Shown here piece after piece: positions 15,373 through 24,868 of a stretch of 46,652 nucleotides of DNA (positions are counted from its first letter, which is position 1; every line of letters begins with the position of its first letter). Source of the DNA: Calditerricola satsumensis. Lineage in GTDB: Bacteria > Bacillota > Bacilli > Calditerricolales > Calditerricolaceae. The DNA is taken from positions 1 to 46,652 of the forward strand of contig NZ_BMOF01000013.1 of the NCBI RefSeq assembly GCF_014646935.1. Reading direction: 5' to 3'. Under the pieces are notes generated by a model, which worked only from the letters and a program-made list of their open reading frames with translations, was not told where the DNA came from and did no database searches. The position numbers and the translations under genes are program-made.

Positions 15373-17835
15373 ATGGATTGGAAAAGGCTCTGGCAACAGG
15401 TGAAAGCGTGGCTGGCGAAAGAAGACGACACGCCAAGCGAGACGGTAGACCCGGTTCGGGAAATGAAACGGGCCAAAGCCCGCATCCGAACGGTGTATCC
15501 AAACGAAACGGCGACCCCGCCCCCACCTATCGCGGGGTCTGTATCGCCGAGCAGACCGCTAAAACCGCCCGCCCGAAAGCGGCCGTTTCCCTTTCCGGCC
15601 GTCCCCGACGACGAGGGGTTGGCGGTGCCGCCGTCTGGGGAGCGCGAGGAGCGCTTGCCACGGCGGACCGAGCGTTTGGCTGCGGACGAGACGGCGAGGG
15701 AGCGATTCCGCCAAAACCCCTCCGATGCGGAACCGCGTTCGGTCCCCTTTCGGCCAACGGACGTGCCGTCGCCGGTGTTCGGCTTCCGGGCGCGTCCTCA
15801 ACGGCCTGCGCCGCCTTCCCGAAGCGAAGAACCCGCTCCGGCGGAGGGAAAGACGCTCCCTGCGGCGGAGAGGGCCGCTTCGCGGGGTGGAGAGGGGGCC
15901 TTCTTGTCGGCGGGGGAGGCCACCCGTACGGTGGAGGAGGCTTCGGCAACGGCGAACGGGGCTTCCGAAAGGGTTGAAGGCGCCTGTTCGGGAGAGGCGG
16001 TGATGTCCTCCCAAGAGGAAACGTTTTCCTCCGTGGAAGAAGAAGCCGCCCCTGCAGCGGAACCGGCCGCGATGCCGGCGGCGGATGGCGATTCGACGGC
16101 CGAGGCTGCGCAAGCGGTGCCGGTGGCCTACACCGTGCGGTATGCCCTGCCGTCTGCCCTCAAGGCCCAACTGGCCGCCCAAAACGTGCCGTTTAACGTG
16201 CTGGCGCGCCCGGTACCGGGCAGCATCGCCATCGTGCGCGTTTCTGTGCCAACCGTTTCGGCCGATACGCCCCGTTCGACGACCGCTACGCCCCGTGCGG
16301 CCGATGGGCTGCAGGACGACGGGAGGGAGGAAGGCGCGCAAACGGGTTCGGAAACCGCGGCAACCCCTGCGGCCGATCGGCTCGCCGACCCGCCCGATCC
16401 CTATGTGCCGCCTCCCCTCGACCTCCTGGATGATCCCCTGCCCTACGCCGGGGAGGACGAGACGTTCATCGCCGAACAGAAGCGCCGATTGGAGGAGACG
16501 CTGCGCCACTTTCACGTGCGCGCCCACGTGATCGGCGCCACCTGCGGGCCCACGGTGACGCGCTTCGAGGTGCAGCCGGAGCCGGGGGTGAAGGTGAGCC
16601 GCATCACCGCGCTGGCCGACGACATCAAGCTCAATCTGGCGGCGCGGGACATCCGCATCGAGGCGCCCATTCCCGGTCGGTCGGCCGTCGGCATCGAGGT
16701 GCCCAACCGGACGCGGGAGCCGGTGTTTCTCAAGCGCATCGTGGCCCATGAGGCGTTCCAGCGCCACCCGTCGCCCCTCGCGGTTGCGGTGGGCGTGGAC
16801 ATCGGCGGGGAGGCGGTGGTGGCCGACTTGCGCAAGATGCCCCATCTCCTCATCGCCGGCGCGACGGGATCGGGGAAAAGCGTGTGCATCAACGCGCTGC
16901 TCGTCAGCTTGCTGTACAAGGCATCGCCGGATGCGGTGCGCCTCTTGCTCGTCGACCCGAAGATGGTGGAACTGACGCCGTACCAGGACATCCCGCACCT
17001 GGTGGCGCCGGTGGTGACCGATCCCAAGCTGGCCACGGCGGCCCTTCACTGGGCGGTGCAGGAGATGGAGCGGCGCTATGAGCTCTTTGCCCGCTGCGGC
17101 GCGCGCGACCTGGACCGGTACAACCGCCTGGTCGAAGCGGGCGGGGAGGAGGGCGCCGAAGCGCTCCCGTACATCGTCATCGTCATCGACGAGCTGGCCG
17201 ACTTGATGATGGTCGCTCCCGGCGACGTGGAGGAGGCCATCTGCCGCATCGCCCAGAAGGCGCGGGCCTGCGGCATCCACCTCGTGCTCGCCACGCAGCG
17301 CCCGTCGGTCGACGTGATCACCGGCTTGATCAAGGCCAACATCCCCACGCGCATCGCCTTTGCCGTTTCCTCGCAGGCCGACTCGCGGACCATTCTGGAC
17401 ATGGCCGGGGCGGAAAAGCTCCTTGGGCGCGGCGACATGCTGTACCTCGACAGCGGCGACCCCAAGCCGCGTCGCCTGCAGGGGTGCTTCGTCTCCGACG
17501 AGGAAATCGAGCGCGTCGTCGCGCACGTTCGCCGGCAGCGCAAAGCGGCGTATTGGTTTGATCGCGACGACCTGCTTCGTTCCGCGGAAGATGGCGGTGA
17601 CGTGGACGACGAGCTGCTGGCCGAAGCGGTGCGGTTTGTCATCGAGCAAGGCCAGGCCTCTGCTTCCATGCTCCAGCGCCGCTTCCGCATCGGGTACAAT
17701 CGCGCTGCCCGCCTCATCGACGCCATGGAAGCGCGCGGATGGATTTCCGCCCAGGCCGGATCGAAACCGCGTACGGTGCACATCACCGAGCAGGAATACC
17801 GCGCGCTGTTTGAGGAAGAGGGCCACACGCCCTGA
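15373..17835 (+). CDS. sftA: SftA-type soluble DNA translocase (FtsK/SpoIIIE family)
   Basis: 820 residues from ATG at 15373. There are no membrane helices, which separates SftA from SpoIIIE. Residues about 50-340 form a low-complexity linker rich in Pro, Ala, Glu and Arg. The motor follows: beta domain with [20 protein letters not shown], Walker A GATGSGKS near 495-503, [16 protein letters not shown], Walker [11 protein letters not shown] near 601-611, and [22 protein letters not shown]-terminal winged helix (gamma, about 745-815: [20 protein letters not shown]) would read polar DNA sequences. The protein moves chromosomal DNA away from the closing septum. ytpR directly precedes it, 137 bases away. 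Confidence 0.92.
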   Translation: MDWKRLWQQVKAWLAKEDDTPSETVDPVREMKRAKARIRTVYPNETATPPPPIAGSVSPSRPLKPPARKRPFPFPAVPDDEGLAVPPSGEREERLPRRTERLAADETARERFRQNPSDAEPRSVPFRPTDVPSPVFGFRARPQRPAPPSRSEEPAPAEGKTLPAAERAASRGGEGAFLSAGEATRTVEEASATANGASERVEGACSGEAVMSSQEETFSSVEEEAAPAAEPAAMPAADGDSTAEAAQAVPVAYTVRYALPSALKAQLAAQNVPFNVLARPVPGSIAIVRVSVPTVSADTPRSTTATPRAADGLQDDGREEGAQTGSETAATPAADRLADPPDPYVPPPLDLLDDPLPYAGEDETFIAEQKRRLEETLRHFHVRAHVIGATCGPTVTRFEVQPEPGVKVSRITALADDIKLNLAARDIRIEAPIPGRSAVGIEVPNRTREPVFLKRIVAHEAFQRHPSPLAVAVGVDIGGEAVVADLRKMPHLLIAGATGSGKSVCINALLVSLLYKASPDAVRLLLVDPKMVELTPYQDIPHLVAPVVTDPKLATAALHWAVQEMERRYELFARCGARDLDRYNRLVEAGGEEGAEALPYIVIVIDELADLMMVAPGDVEEAICRIAQKARACGIHLVLATQRPSVDVITGLIKANIPTRIAFAVSSQADSRTILDMAGAEKLLGRGDMLYLDSGDPKPRRLQGCFVSDEEIERVVAHVRRQRKAAYWFDRDDLLRSAEDGGDVDDELLAEAVRFVIEQGQASASMLQRRFRIGYNRAARLIDAMEARGWISAQAGSKPRTVHITEQEYRALFEEEGHTP

Positions 17836-17918
17836 CGGTGGTCGGGCAGCGCCTTTTCGCTGCGGCGCGCACCGGGAGACGGGGTGCCCTTGGTTGCCGT
17901 CTGCCCCGTCTCCACGAG

Positions 17919-17954
17919 ATGGCGCTTTGCCGGTGGGCAAGGCGCCATTTTTTT
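17919..17954 (+). terminator. Terminator after sftA
   Basis: ATGGCGCTTTGCC (17919-17931) pairs with GGCAAGGCGCCAT (17936-17948), one G-U pair, then TTTTTT. A second GC-rich hairpin (GGAGACGGGG with CCCCGTCTCC, 17875-17913) precedes it. Confidence 0.85.
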
Positions 17955-18004
17955 GTCGTTGCCGTTGCTTCCGAGCCCGAGTGAAGGCCTAAATCCTTAA
18001 GGTC

Positions 18005-18034
18005 TTGCCAGCGTTGCTTTAAAACAGGTAGGAT
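18005..18034 (+). promoter_or_regulatory. Promoter of lctP copy 1
   Basis: TTGCCA (18005-18010), 18 bases, TAGGAT (18029-18034). The start site would fall just before the palindrome at 18047-18057. Confidence 0.5.
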
Positions 18035-18046
18035 AGAAAGTAACTG

Positions 18047-18057
18047 TTGTATAACAA
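18047..18057. promoter_or_regulatory. Candidate FadR-type GntR operator
   Basis: TTGTATAACAA is a perfect inverted repeat matching the pattern TNGTNNNACNA described for FadR-subfamily GntR regulators. It lies between the -10 element and the lctP start. The regulator at 31762-32514 belongs to this subfamily. Confidence 0.4.
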
Positions 18058-18080
18058 TAGAGAACAGGGAGCGATGGCCG

Positions 18081-19772
18081 ATGTGGGAACAAGCGTATAC
18101 ACCGGTGGGGGGCCATTTGGCGGCGTCGGCCGCGTGCGCGCTCGTCCCTGTCGGGGCGTTCGTGTACCTGTTGGCCGTGCGCCGGGTCAAGGGACAATGG
18201 GCCGCCCTGATTGCCCTTGCCCTCGCCCTCATGCTGGCCGTTGCGGTTTGGCGCATGCCGCCCGCGATGGCCTTGGCCGCAGCGGGATTCGGCATCGCCT
18301 ATGGCCTGTGGCCGATTGGCGCGGTGGTGCTGGCGGCGGTGTTTCTCTTCCACTTGGTCGACCAAAGCGGGCACATGGCGGGGATCCGCGCCTCGATTGG
18401 ACGGATGACCGCCGATCGGCGGCTGCAGGCGCTCCTCGTTGCGTACGGGTTCGGAGGGTTCCTCGAGGGCGTGGCCGGCTTTGGCACACCGGAGGCCATT
18501 GCCGCGGCGCTGCTCGTGGGGATGGGGTTTCGGCCCCTGCTCGCGGCGGGGCTGTGCCTGGTGGCCAACACGGCCCCGGTGGCGTGGGCCACGGTGGGGA
18601 TCCCCATCGCCGCGGCGGCCCAAATGACGGGCCTTGACCCCCAGGCCATCAGCCGGGCGGCGGGCCTGCTCGTGATGCCCCTGTCGCTGATCGTTCCGTT
18701 TGTCTTGGTGGCGGTCGTTGACGGGTGGCGCGGCGTGCGCGAAACGTGGCCCGCTGCGGTGGCAGCCGGCGGCACCTTCGCCCTCGTTCAGATGGTGACC
18801 GCGTCGCGGGGGATGTACGAACTGCCCAGCGTGCTGGCGCCCTTGGCTAGCATGGCGGCGTTGGCCGGGGTTGTGCTGGCGGCGGAGCGACGGGGCAGGA
18901 TGCTTTCCGCGGGCGTGGGCGCGTCCGTTTCTGCCCGGGGACTGGCTGCGTACGCGGTGGCGGCGGTGGGGGCGTGCGGAGGCGGGATGCCCCCTCGCCG
19001 ACGGGAGCCGGAGAAGGACGGGGGGCGTGGCGAACCGCTTCCGGCGGCGCAGCTGCTGCGCGCCTGGTCGCCCTTTTTGCTGCTGATTGCTGCCGTGGGC
19101 GCCTGGAGCTTGCCGCCGGTGCAGGCGATGTGGGCCCGCGCGGCGGTTGCCGTGCCGGTTCCCGGCTTGCACGAGCGGGTCTGGGTGATGCCGCCGGCCG
19201 CTTCTGCGCCCATGCCCCTTCCGGCGGTGTATGTCTTCAACGGGCTGGGCGCAGCGGCGACGGCCGTGTTCCTCGCGGCGGTGGCGGCCAAGCCGCTCCT
19301 TCGGGTTTCGTGGCGGACGTATTTTTCGGCGGGACGCCAAACGCTGCGGAAACTCGGCCCTTCGCTGGTGACGATCAGCCTCCTGCTGGGCGTGGCCTAT
19401 CTGGCTCGGTATGCCGGCCTGTCGGCGACGTTGGGGGTGTGGCTGGCCGAAACGGGTCCCCTTTTCCCGCTCGTTTCCCCCGTGTTGGGGTGGTTGGGCG
19501 TCCTGGCGACGGGCAGCAACACGTCGTCCAACGTGCTCTTTGCCCCGCTGCAGCAGGTGGTGGCGCAGTCGATCGGGGTCGATCCGGCGCTCTTGGTGGC
19601 GGCCAATGCCGCCGGCGGCGCGGTCGGGAAGATGATCTCCCCGCAGTCGCTGGCCATCGTGTGCGCGGTGGTGGGACTGGCGGGGAAGGAAGCGGAGCTG
19701 TTCCGGTTTGCGCTGCGGTACAGCGCGGTTTTTTTGGCGGTGGTGTGTGGGCTCGCGTTTGGCTACGCATGA
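18081..19772 (+). CDS. lctP: L-lactate/glycolate permease, LctP family (copy 1)
   Basis: 563 residues from ATG at 18081 with a GGGAGCG ribosome site. The start MWEQAYTPVGGHLAASAACA is diagnostic for LctP/LldP. About 12-14 membrane helices follow, with conserved blocks [52 protein letters not shown] and [18 protein letters not shown]. It imports lactate or glycolate with protons. The paralogue at 29949-31625 shares all these blocks but lacks the Arg-rich insert seen here near residue 300 (MPPRRREPEKDGGRGEP). It stands alone with its own promoter and is followed by the chemoreceptor gene. Confidence 0.9.
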   Translation: MWEQAYTPVGGHLAASAACALVPVGAFVYLLAVRRVKGQWAALIALALALMLAVAVWRMPPAMALAAAGFGIAYGLWPIGAVVLAAVFLFHLVDQSGHMAGIRASIGRMTADRRLQALLVAYGFGGFLEGVAGFGTPEAIAAALLVGMGFRPLLAAGLCLVANTAPVAWATVGIPIAAAAQMTGLDPQAISRAAGLLVMPLSLIVPFVLVAVVDGWRGVRETWPAAVAAGGTFALVQMVTASRGMYELPSVLAPLASMAALAGVVLAAERRGRMLSAGVGASVSARGLAAYAVAAVGACGGGMPPRRREPEKDGGRGEPLPAAQLLRAWSPFLLLIAAVGAWSLPPVQAMWARAAVAVPVPGLHERVWVMPPAASAPMPLPAVYVFNGLGAAATAVFLAAVAAKPLLRVSWRTYFSAGRQTLRKLGPSLVTISLLLGVAYLARYAGLSATLGVWLAETGPLFPLVSPVLGWLGVLATGSNTSSNVLFAPLQQVVAQSIGVDPALLVAANAAGGAVGKMISPQSLAIVCAVVGLAGKEAELFRFALRYSAVFLAVVCGLAFGYA

Positions 19773-19887
19773 AGCGTCAAGCACGTGAAAAGCGAGCCCG
19801 AAAGACGAAAATGGAGCAAAAGAATTCGATCCCTTTTGCCGATTTAAATGGTACCGAATGCTCCGAGAAACAAGGGGAGGTGAAGCG

Positions 19888-21513
19888 ATGGAGAAGGGAA
19901 CGCCGCGCATCCTGCGGAGCAGGGCGGCACGAGACGCGCTGGAGAAGGCCCAGCGGGTGGCGGAGCAGGCTGCGCTCCTCCTACGCCAGGCCAAGGATTT
20001 GGAGGAGGCGCGGCCGCGCATATACGAGCTGTTTGACCGCGAACTGGGGGATGACGAATACTTGCTGCTCATCGATGCCGATGGGCGCGCCCTCATCCAC
20101 ACCAACCGCTTGCGTGAGGGAGGGGTGTTCAACGACCCGGTGGGCCGCAACGCCGCGCAAACGGCCGAACCGCTTTTGCAGCTCTATCCGCGCAACACCG
20201 GGGAAGTGGTGATCGATGCCTCCTGTCCGGTGATGGCCGAAGGTGCCCAGCGGTACAACCTCCGCTTGGGACGGATCGTTCATCGACCGTTTTTGAAACC
20301 GGCCGTCTTTGGTGTGGGGCTCATTCCGCCGGCGGTGGCGGGCGGCGCAGCGCTGGCCTTTGGATGGAAGGCCGGTGTCGTCGCCGCGTTGAGCGGCCTG
20401 CTCGTCGGCGCGGTGGGTGCCGGCCTCCTGCATGCCACCCTGGAAAAGCGTTTGCGCATGTGGCTGCGCATGGCGCGCAACGTTTCATCGGGCGATCTGA
20501 CCAAGCTGGTCGAAGAAAGACGGCAAGACCGCTTTCACCAAATCGGCTATGAGCTGAACAAAATCGTCTTGGGCATGCGGGCCATCCTGTCGGAGCTGGC
20601 CCAGGCGGCGGCGGTGTTGCGGGAGATCAGCGCTCGTCAAGCCGGTGAGGCGCGCGATTTGGCCGAGGGCTTGGCCTCCCTGAACGAGGCGGTGCAGAAC
20701 ATCCGCCAGGGCACGGAGCAGCAGTTTGCGGCGCTGGAAGAGGCGCTGGCGATGATCCAGGAGGTGGCCAGGGCGTCGGAAGCGATGAAAGCGAACACGG
20801 GCCGGGCGCTGGGCCTCAGCGACCAGGCCGCCGAGGCGGCCGCCGACGGGACGCAGGCCGTCGGCGACGCGCTGCGGCAGATGGAAACCCTTGAGCGGGC
20901 CATCGAGGAGGCATCGCGCACGGTCAACCAGGTGGCCGCCGACGCGGCGGAGATCGGAAGCCACGCGCAGGCGATCACGGCCATTGCGCGGCAGACGAAC
21001 CTGCTTGCCCTCAACGCCTCAATCGAGGCGGCACGGGCCGGGGAAAGCGGCCGCGGCTTTGCCGTCGTGGCCGGCGAGGTGCGCAAGCTGGCCGAGGAGA
21101 CGAACACCTTTGCCAAGACGATCCTGGAGATCATCGAGAAGATGCAGGGCGAGGCGGCGCAGGCGGTAGAGGCGGTGGAGCGGAGCGTGGCGGCCATTGC
21201 GCAGGGCGTCGCGGCGGTGGGGACGGTCGGCGAGGCCCTGAAGCGGTTGCACGAGACGGCGGAGGAGGTGCGAAGACAGGTGTCGGCCAACCACGACCAC
21301 GCGGCGGCGCTGCTTGCGGAATGCACGGAGATGGAGAAGGTGATGGAAGACCTGACGGGCATCGCCCAGCGTTTCACCGAGTCGGCGGCGGAGATGGCGG
21401 CCACGGCCGAAGCGCGAAGCGAGACGGTGCGCCATCTGGCCGCCGAGGCGGAAACGCTGGCCCGGAAAGCGGACGATTTGACGCGCATCGTGCGCCGGTT
21501 CCGGCTCCAGTGA
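19888..21513 (+). CDS. Methyl-accepting chemotaxis protein with N-terminal cytoplasmic sensor
   Basis: 541 residues from ATG at 19888 with GGGGAGGTGA 7 bases upstream. The order of parts is unusual. Residues 1-135 are soluble, with a coiled coil ([20 protein letters not shown]) and a Cache/PAS-like segment ([18 protein letters not shown]...[11 protein letters not shown]). Two membrane helices lie close together at about 138-185, then a HAMP-like linker (about 185-235) and the signalling domain, with hairpin tip [20 protein letters not shown] and [18 protein letters not shown] near 365-405. There is no signal peptide and no large outside loop, so the sensor should face the cytoplasm. The neighbouring lactate permease suggests sensing of an imported substrate or energy state; this is inference. 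Confidence 0.85.
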   Translation: MEKGTPRILRSRAARDALEKAQRVAEQAALLLRQAKDLEEARPRIYELFDRELGDDEYLLLIDADGRALIHTNRLREGGVFNDPVGRNAAQTAEPLLQLYPRNTGEVVIDASCPVMAEGAQRYNLRLGRIVHRPFLKPAVFGVGLIPPAVAGGAALAFGWKAGVVAALSGLLVGAVGAGLLHATLEKRLRMWLRMARNVSSGDLTKLVEERRQDRFHQIGYELNKIVLGMRAILSELAQAAAVLREISARQAGEARDLAEGLASLNEAVQNIRQGTEQQFAALEEALAMIQEVARASEAMKANTGRALGLSDQAAEAAADGTQAVGDALRQMETLERAIEEASRTVNQVAADAAEIGSHAQAITAIARQTNLLALNASIEAARAGESGRGFAVVAGEVRKLAEETNTFAKTILEIIEKMQGEAAQAVEAVERSVAAIAQGVAAVGTVGEALKRLHETAEEVRRQVSANHDHAAALLAECTEMEKVMEDLTGIAQRFTESAAEMAATAEARSETVRHLAAEAETLARKADDLTRIVRRFRLQ

Positions 21514-21554
21514 CCCGGCCCGTCGCTGGGCTTGCGGCGCCGTCAAGGAACGGG

Positions 21555-21597
21555 AAGGCCCCGCTCTCGCCCACAGGCGAGGCGGCGGCCTTGTTCA
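21555..21597 (+). terminator. Terminator-like hairpin after the chemoreceptor gene
   Basis: AAGGCC plus CCGCTCTCGCC (21555-21571) pairs with GGCGAGGCGG and GGCCTT (21576-21592), with one or two bulges, followed by GTTCATTT. The T run is poor, so termination may be partial. Confidence 0.5.
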
Positions 21598-21815
21598 TTT
21601 CGGCGTCCCGAATCGTCGGCGGGCTGGCGCGCGGGCCGTTCGTGCCGTTCGGGGGCAGCGCTTAACCGTTTCTTGAGGATTCCCTCAGGATTGTTTTAGA
21701 CATTCTCAATGTTCCGTCAAGACTGGATTGCCAAAATGGAGAAGGAAACGGCGGCATGCGTCGGCCGGGCGCATGCGCGGCACAGGCAAAAAATCAAGGG
21801 CAAGGAAGTGAGACG
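21598..21815 (+). other. Upstream region of the ugp operon
   Basis: This stretch must hold the ugp promoter. A small inverted repeat (TGAGG...CCTCA) lies around 21674-21688 next to AT-rich sequence, but I see no pair of consensus -35/-10 boxes and no clear Pho box. No gene is evident. Confidence 0.35.
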
Positions 21816-23075
21816 ATGGCCCGAGTTGTTTTGCGCGGGATCGCCAAAATGTTTGGCCGCGATGCGGTGCTCGACGGCTTGGACTTGTACGTGCCGGACG
21901 GTTCCTTCACGGTGCTGGTGGGCCCTTCGGGGTGCGGCAAATCGACGACGCTGCGAATCATCGCCGGCTTGGAAAAGGAAACGCGCGGCGAGATCTGGAT
22001 CGGGGACGAAAAGGTGAACGATCTGCCGCCGGGAAAGCGGGATGTGGCCATGGTGTTCCAGAACTACGCGCTGTACCCGACGATGACGGTGCGGGAGAAC
22101 ATCGAGTTCGGGCTGAAGAATCGCAAAGTGCCGAGGGCGGAACGGCGCAGGTTGATCAACGAAGTGGCGGAAATTGTGGGCCTCGCGGATTGCCTCGACC
22201 GGAAGCCGGGCTCCTTGTCCGGAGGGCAGCGGCAACGCGTGGCGTTGGCGCGGGCGATGGTCAAAAAACCGCGGGTCTTTTTGATGGACGAACCGCTTTC
22301 GAACCTCGACGCGGCGATGCGCCACCAGATGCGCGAGGAGCTCAAACAGTTGCATCGCCGGCTGGGGGCGACGTTTCTCTACGTGACCCACGATCAGGTC
22401 GAGGCGCTGTCGATGGGCGACCAGATCGTCGTGATGCAGGGGGGCAAGGTCCAGCAAGCGGCACCGCCGACGGAGATCTACCGTTGCCCGGCCAATCTGT
22501 TCGTCGCCCGCTTCATCGGGATGCCCGCGATGAACATCCTTTCCGCAAGGGTGTGCGCCGACGGGCGGGAATTGAAGTTTCTGGGCGAGGCGCAGCGGGG
22601 CGCTTTTCGCGGGACGGTTGCGCTGCCGGACGCGCAAGCCGTAATGCTGAAACCGCGCAATGGGGCGGAGATTTTTGTCGGCATCCGTCCGGAAGCAGTC
22701 GGGCTTGCGGAGGCATGTTCCGCGGGAGGGGAAGAATTCCGCGGATTCCGCGTGCGGGGGACGGTCACCGCGCGGGAGATCCTCGGTGCGGACGCGATCT
22801 ATCGGATTGAAACGGAGATCGGCACGATGACGGTCAAGCGCGGTTCCGAGACGCTCTTGGCGGAACGGCAGCCGGTCACCCTGTTTTGCCCGTATTCGGA
22901 GCTCCACTTTTTTGATGGCCAAACCCAGCAGAGGATCGGCGGGGACCCCCGTGATGCCGGTGGCCAGGACATGATGGCGCGCCGGAGGGCGGCACCGACG
23001 GCCAGGACATGGGCGCATGCGAGGGAGCCGGTGCTCGAACCCGTCGGGGGAGGGCAGCAGGGGGAGAGAGGATGA
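21816..23075 (+). CDS. ugpC: ABC transporter ATPase, UgpC/MsmX type
   Basis: 419 residues from ATG at 21816, with AAGGAAGTGA upstream. Walker A GPSGCGKST is at 36-44, the Q-loop in VFQNYALYP, signature LSGGQRQRVALARA near 134, Walker B VFLMDEP near 155 and the H-loop THD near 191. A C-terminal TOBE/MalK regulatory domain follows (EIFVGIRPEAVGLAEA). The usual end, around LHFFDGQTQQRI, is followed by some 40 extra residues (GGDPRDAGGQDMMARRRAA...) that look unstructured. It energises glycerol-3-phosphate uptake with UgpA/E. ATPases of this type can serve several sugar importers, and none is present next to malEFG. Confidence 0.88.
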   Translation: MARVVLRGIAKMFGRDAVLDGLDLYVPDGSFTVLVGPSGCGKSTTLRIIAGLEKETRGEIWIGDEKVNDLPPGKRDVAMVFQNYALYPTMTVRENIEFGLKNRKVPRAERRRLINEVAEIVGLADCLDRKPGSLSGGQRQRVALARAMVKKPRVFLMDEPLSNLDAAMRHQMREELKQLHRRLGATFLYVTHDQVEALSMGDQIVVMQGGKVQQAAPPTEIYRCPANLFVARFIGMPAMNILSARVCADGRELKFLGEAQRGAFRGTVALPDAQAVMLKPRNGAEIFVGIRPEAVGLAEACSAGGEEFRGFRVRGTVTAREILGADAIYRIETEIGTMTVKRGSETLLAERQPVTLFCPYSELHFFDGQTQQRIGGDPRDAGGQDMMARRRAAPTARTWAHAREPVLEPVGGGQQGERG

Positions 23076-23965
23076 GGCACCAGCGCATCGCCGAACGCGT
23101 CTGGGCGTTCGTCCGTCCGTACGTCTACATTGCCCCGTCCCTCATCGTCTTTGTGCTGTTTTTTCTCTATCCGATCGGCTTTCTTGTCTTCCTCAGCTTC
23201 ACCTCATGGGATTTGATCAGCCCGCAGAAGGAATTTGTCGGGCTGGCCAACTACCTTGAACTTTTCCAGTCGAAAGAGTTTCGCGAGGTGGTGCGCAACA
23301 CGGTCCTCTACACGGGGTTGACGGTCGGGCTGTCCCTTGTTCTCGCCTTTTTCTTGGCCCTCTGGTTGAACAGGAAGAGCGGGTTTCACCGCATTGTCCA
23401 GGGGGCGGTTTTCAGCCCCCACATCGTTTCGCTTGTCTCGGTTTCGCTCCTGTGGCTGTGGATGATGGACCCGCAGTACGGCCTGCTCAACGCGATCCTG
23501 ACGGGGCTGGGCTTTCCCCCTTTTCCTTGGCTGACGGATCCGGAGACGGCGCTGTACGGCCTCGTGCTGGTTGGGGTTTGGAAGATCGTCGGCTACAACA
23601 CGCTCGTCTTTCTCGCCGGTTTGCAAAGCATTCCGCGCGAGATCGACGAGGCGGCCATGCTAGACCGGGCTTCGCCCTGGCGCAAGCTGGTGAAGATCAC
23701 GGTCCCGATGTTGTCGCCCACGTGGTTCTTTTTGCTTGTCGTCAATACGATCAACGCGTTCCAGGTGTTTGAACCGGTCCAGATCATGACGCAGGGCGGT
23801 CCCGTCAACAGCACGAACATGCTCGTCTATTTCATCTACGAGAACGGGTTCGAGTTCTTCAAGATTGGCTACGCTTCTGCCGCCGGGGTGGTGTTGCTCG
23901 TGATGATCGGCGTGTGCACGATGATCCATTTTTGGCTTCTTTCGCGAAAGGTCCATTACCGCTGA
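23072..23965 (+). CDS. ugpA: Glycerol-3-phosphate ABC permease UgpA
   Basis: 297 residues from ATG at 23072, overlapping the ugpC stop (ATGA), with GGGGAGAGAGG upstream. Six helices; the first (about 18-42) is followed by LSFTSWDLISPQKEFVGLAN, typical of UgpA/MalF-like sugar permeases. The EAA loop is IDEAAMLDRASPWRKLVKIT and the family block VFEPVQIMTQGGPVNST is present. Substrate assignment rests on the operon, which ends in a glycerophosphodiesterase. It forms the membrane channel with UgpE. Confidence 0.82.
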   Translation: MRHQRIAERVWAFVRPYVYIAPSLIVFVLFFLYPIGFLVFLSFTSWDLISPQKEFVGLANYLELFQSKEFREVVRNTVLYTGLTVGLSLVLAFFLALWLNRKSGFHRIVQGAVFSPHIVSLVSVSLLWLWMMDPQYGLLNAILTGLGFPPFPWLTDPETALYGLVLVGVWKIVGYNTLVFLAGLQSIPREIDEAAMLDRASPWRKLVKITVPMLSPTWFFLLVVNTINAFQVFEPVQIMTQGGPVNSTNMLVYFIYENGFEFFKIGYASAAGVVLLVMIGVCTMIHFWLLSRKVHYR

Positions 23966-24837
23966 TGGAAGCGGGGGAAGTGGAGGCGATGGGTGTGCGG
24001 GCACGCGCGGGGAACGCGGTGCGAAGCGTGTGGAAAGGGTTGGAATACCTCGCGCTGGGTCTGGTGGCTTTGATCTTCGTTTTTCCCTTTGTGTGGATGG
24101 TCCTCACGGCGTTCAAGAGCCCCAGGGAGGTGATGCGGTTTCCGCCGCAATGGCTGCCGGAGACGTGGCAGTGGGAAAATTTTGTGCACGCGTGGGCGTC
24201 GGGGCCGTTTCTTACCTATTTGGCGAACAGCGCGTTTGTGGCACTGGCCATTCTTGTCCTCCAGCTGGTGACGGGGATCCCTGCCGCGTATGCATTGGCC
24301 CGTTACCGTTTTCGTGGAAAAAAGGTTTTTTTTGGGATGACGTTGGCGGCCTTGATGCTTCCGCCGCAGATTACGTTTTTGCCCGTGTTCTTGCAATTGA
24401 GCCGGTGGGATTTGCTGAATACGTACTGGGCCTTGATTTTGCCTTACGCCACCAGCGCCTTTGGCATCTTTCTGTTGCGCCAGGCCTTCCTGCAGGTGCC
24501 CGAAGAAGTGATCGAGGCGGCCCGGCTCGATCAGGCCAGCGAATGGCAAATTATATGGAAGATCATGGTGCCCATGGCCAGGCCGGTGCTCGTCACGTTT
24601 GGCCTCTTCAGCTTCATCTACCACTGGAACGATTATTTCTGGCCCCTCGTGATGACCAATCAGGAGCACATCCGCACCTTGCCTGTCGGTGTGGCGATGC
24701 TGAAGGAGTCGGAAGGGGGGGTGAGCTGGAATCTCGTCATGGCGGGGAACGTCATGCTCGTGTTGCCGATCCTGCTCCTCTTCTTCGTCGCGCAACGGCA
24801 GATCATCCGGGCATTCGTGTATTCGGGAATAAAGTAA
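23965..24837 (+). CDS. ugpE: Glycerol-3-phosphate ABC permease UgpE
   Basis: 290 residues if started at ATG 23965, which overlaps the ugpA stop (TGATG). An ATG at 23989 (282 residues) is possible, but GGAGG is only 2 bases before it. Six helices, MalG-like: FVWMVLTAFKSPREVM after helix 1, AAYALARYRFRGKK, and the EAA loop EVIEAARLDQASEWQIIW. It ends ...IIRAFVYSGIK. It pairs with UgpA; a ribosome site and the binding-protein gene follow within 32 bases. Confidence 0.82.
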   Translation: MEAGEVEAMGVRARAGNAVRSVWKGLEYLALGLVALIFVFPFVWMVLTAFKSPREVMRFPPQWLPETWQWENFVHAWASGPFLTYLANSAFVALAILVLQLVTGIPAAYALARYRFRGKKVFFGMTLAALMLPPQITFLPVFLQLSRWDLLNTYWALILPYATSAFGIFLLRQAFLQVPEEVIEAARLDQASEWQIIWKIMVPMARPVLVTFGLFSFIYHWNDYFWPLVMTNQEHIRTLPVGVAMLKESEGGVSWNLVMAGNVMLVLPILLLFFVAQRQIIRAFVYSGIK

Positions 24838-24868
24838 ACAAAATTGTTAAAATCAGGGGGTTGGGACC

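Noticed and set aside
15520-16400. Possible repeat array in the GC/AG-rich part of sftA
   Set aside because: The irregular repeats are codons of the Pro/Ala/Glu-rich linker in an intact frame, not a separate repeat element.
15559-17940. 793-codon open frame on the minus strand
   Set aside because: It is the antisense shadow of sftA; no ribosome site and low-complexity Arg/His-rich content.
17997-20150. 717-codon open frame on the minus strand
   Set aside because: It is antisense to lctP and the chemoreceptor, with Arg/Gly/His-rich shadow composition.
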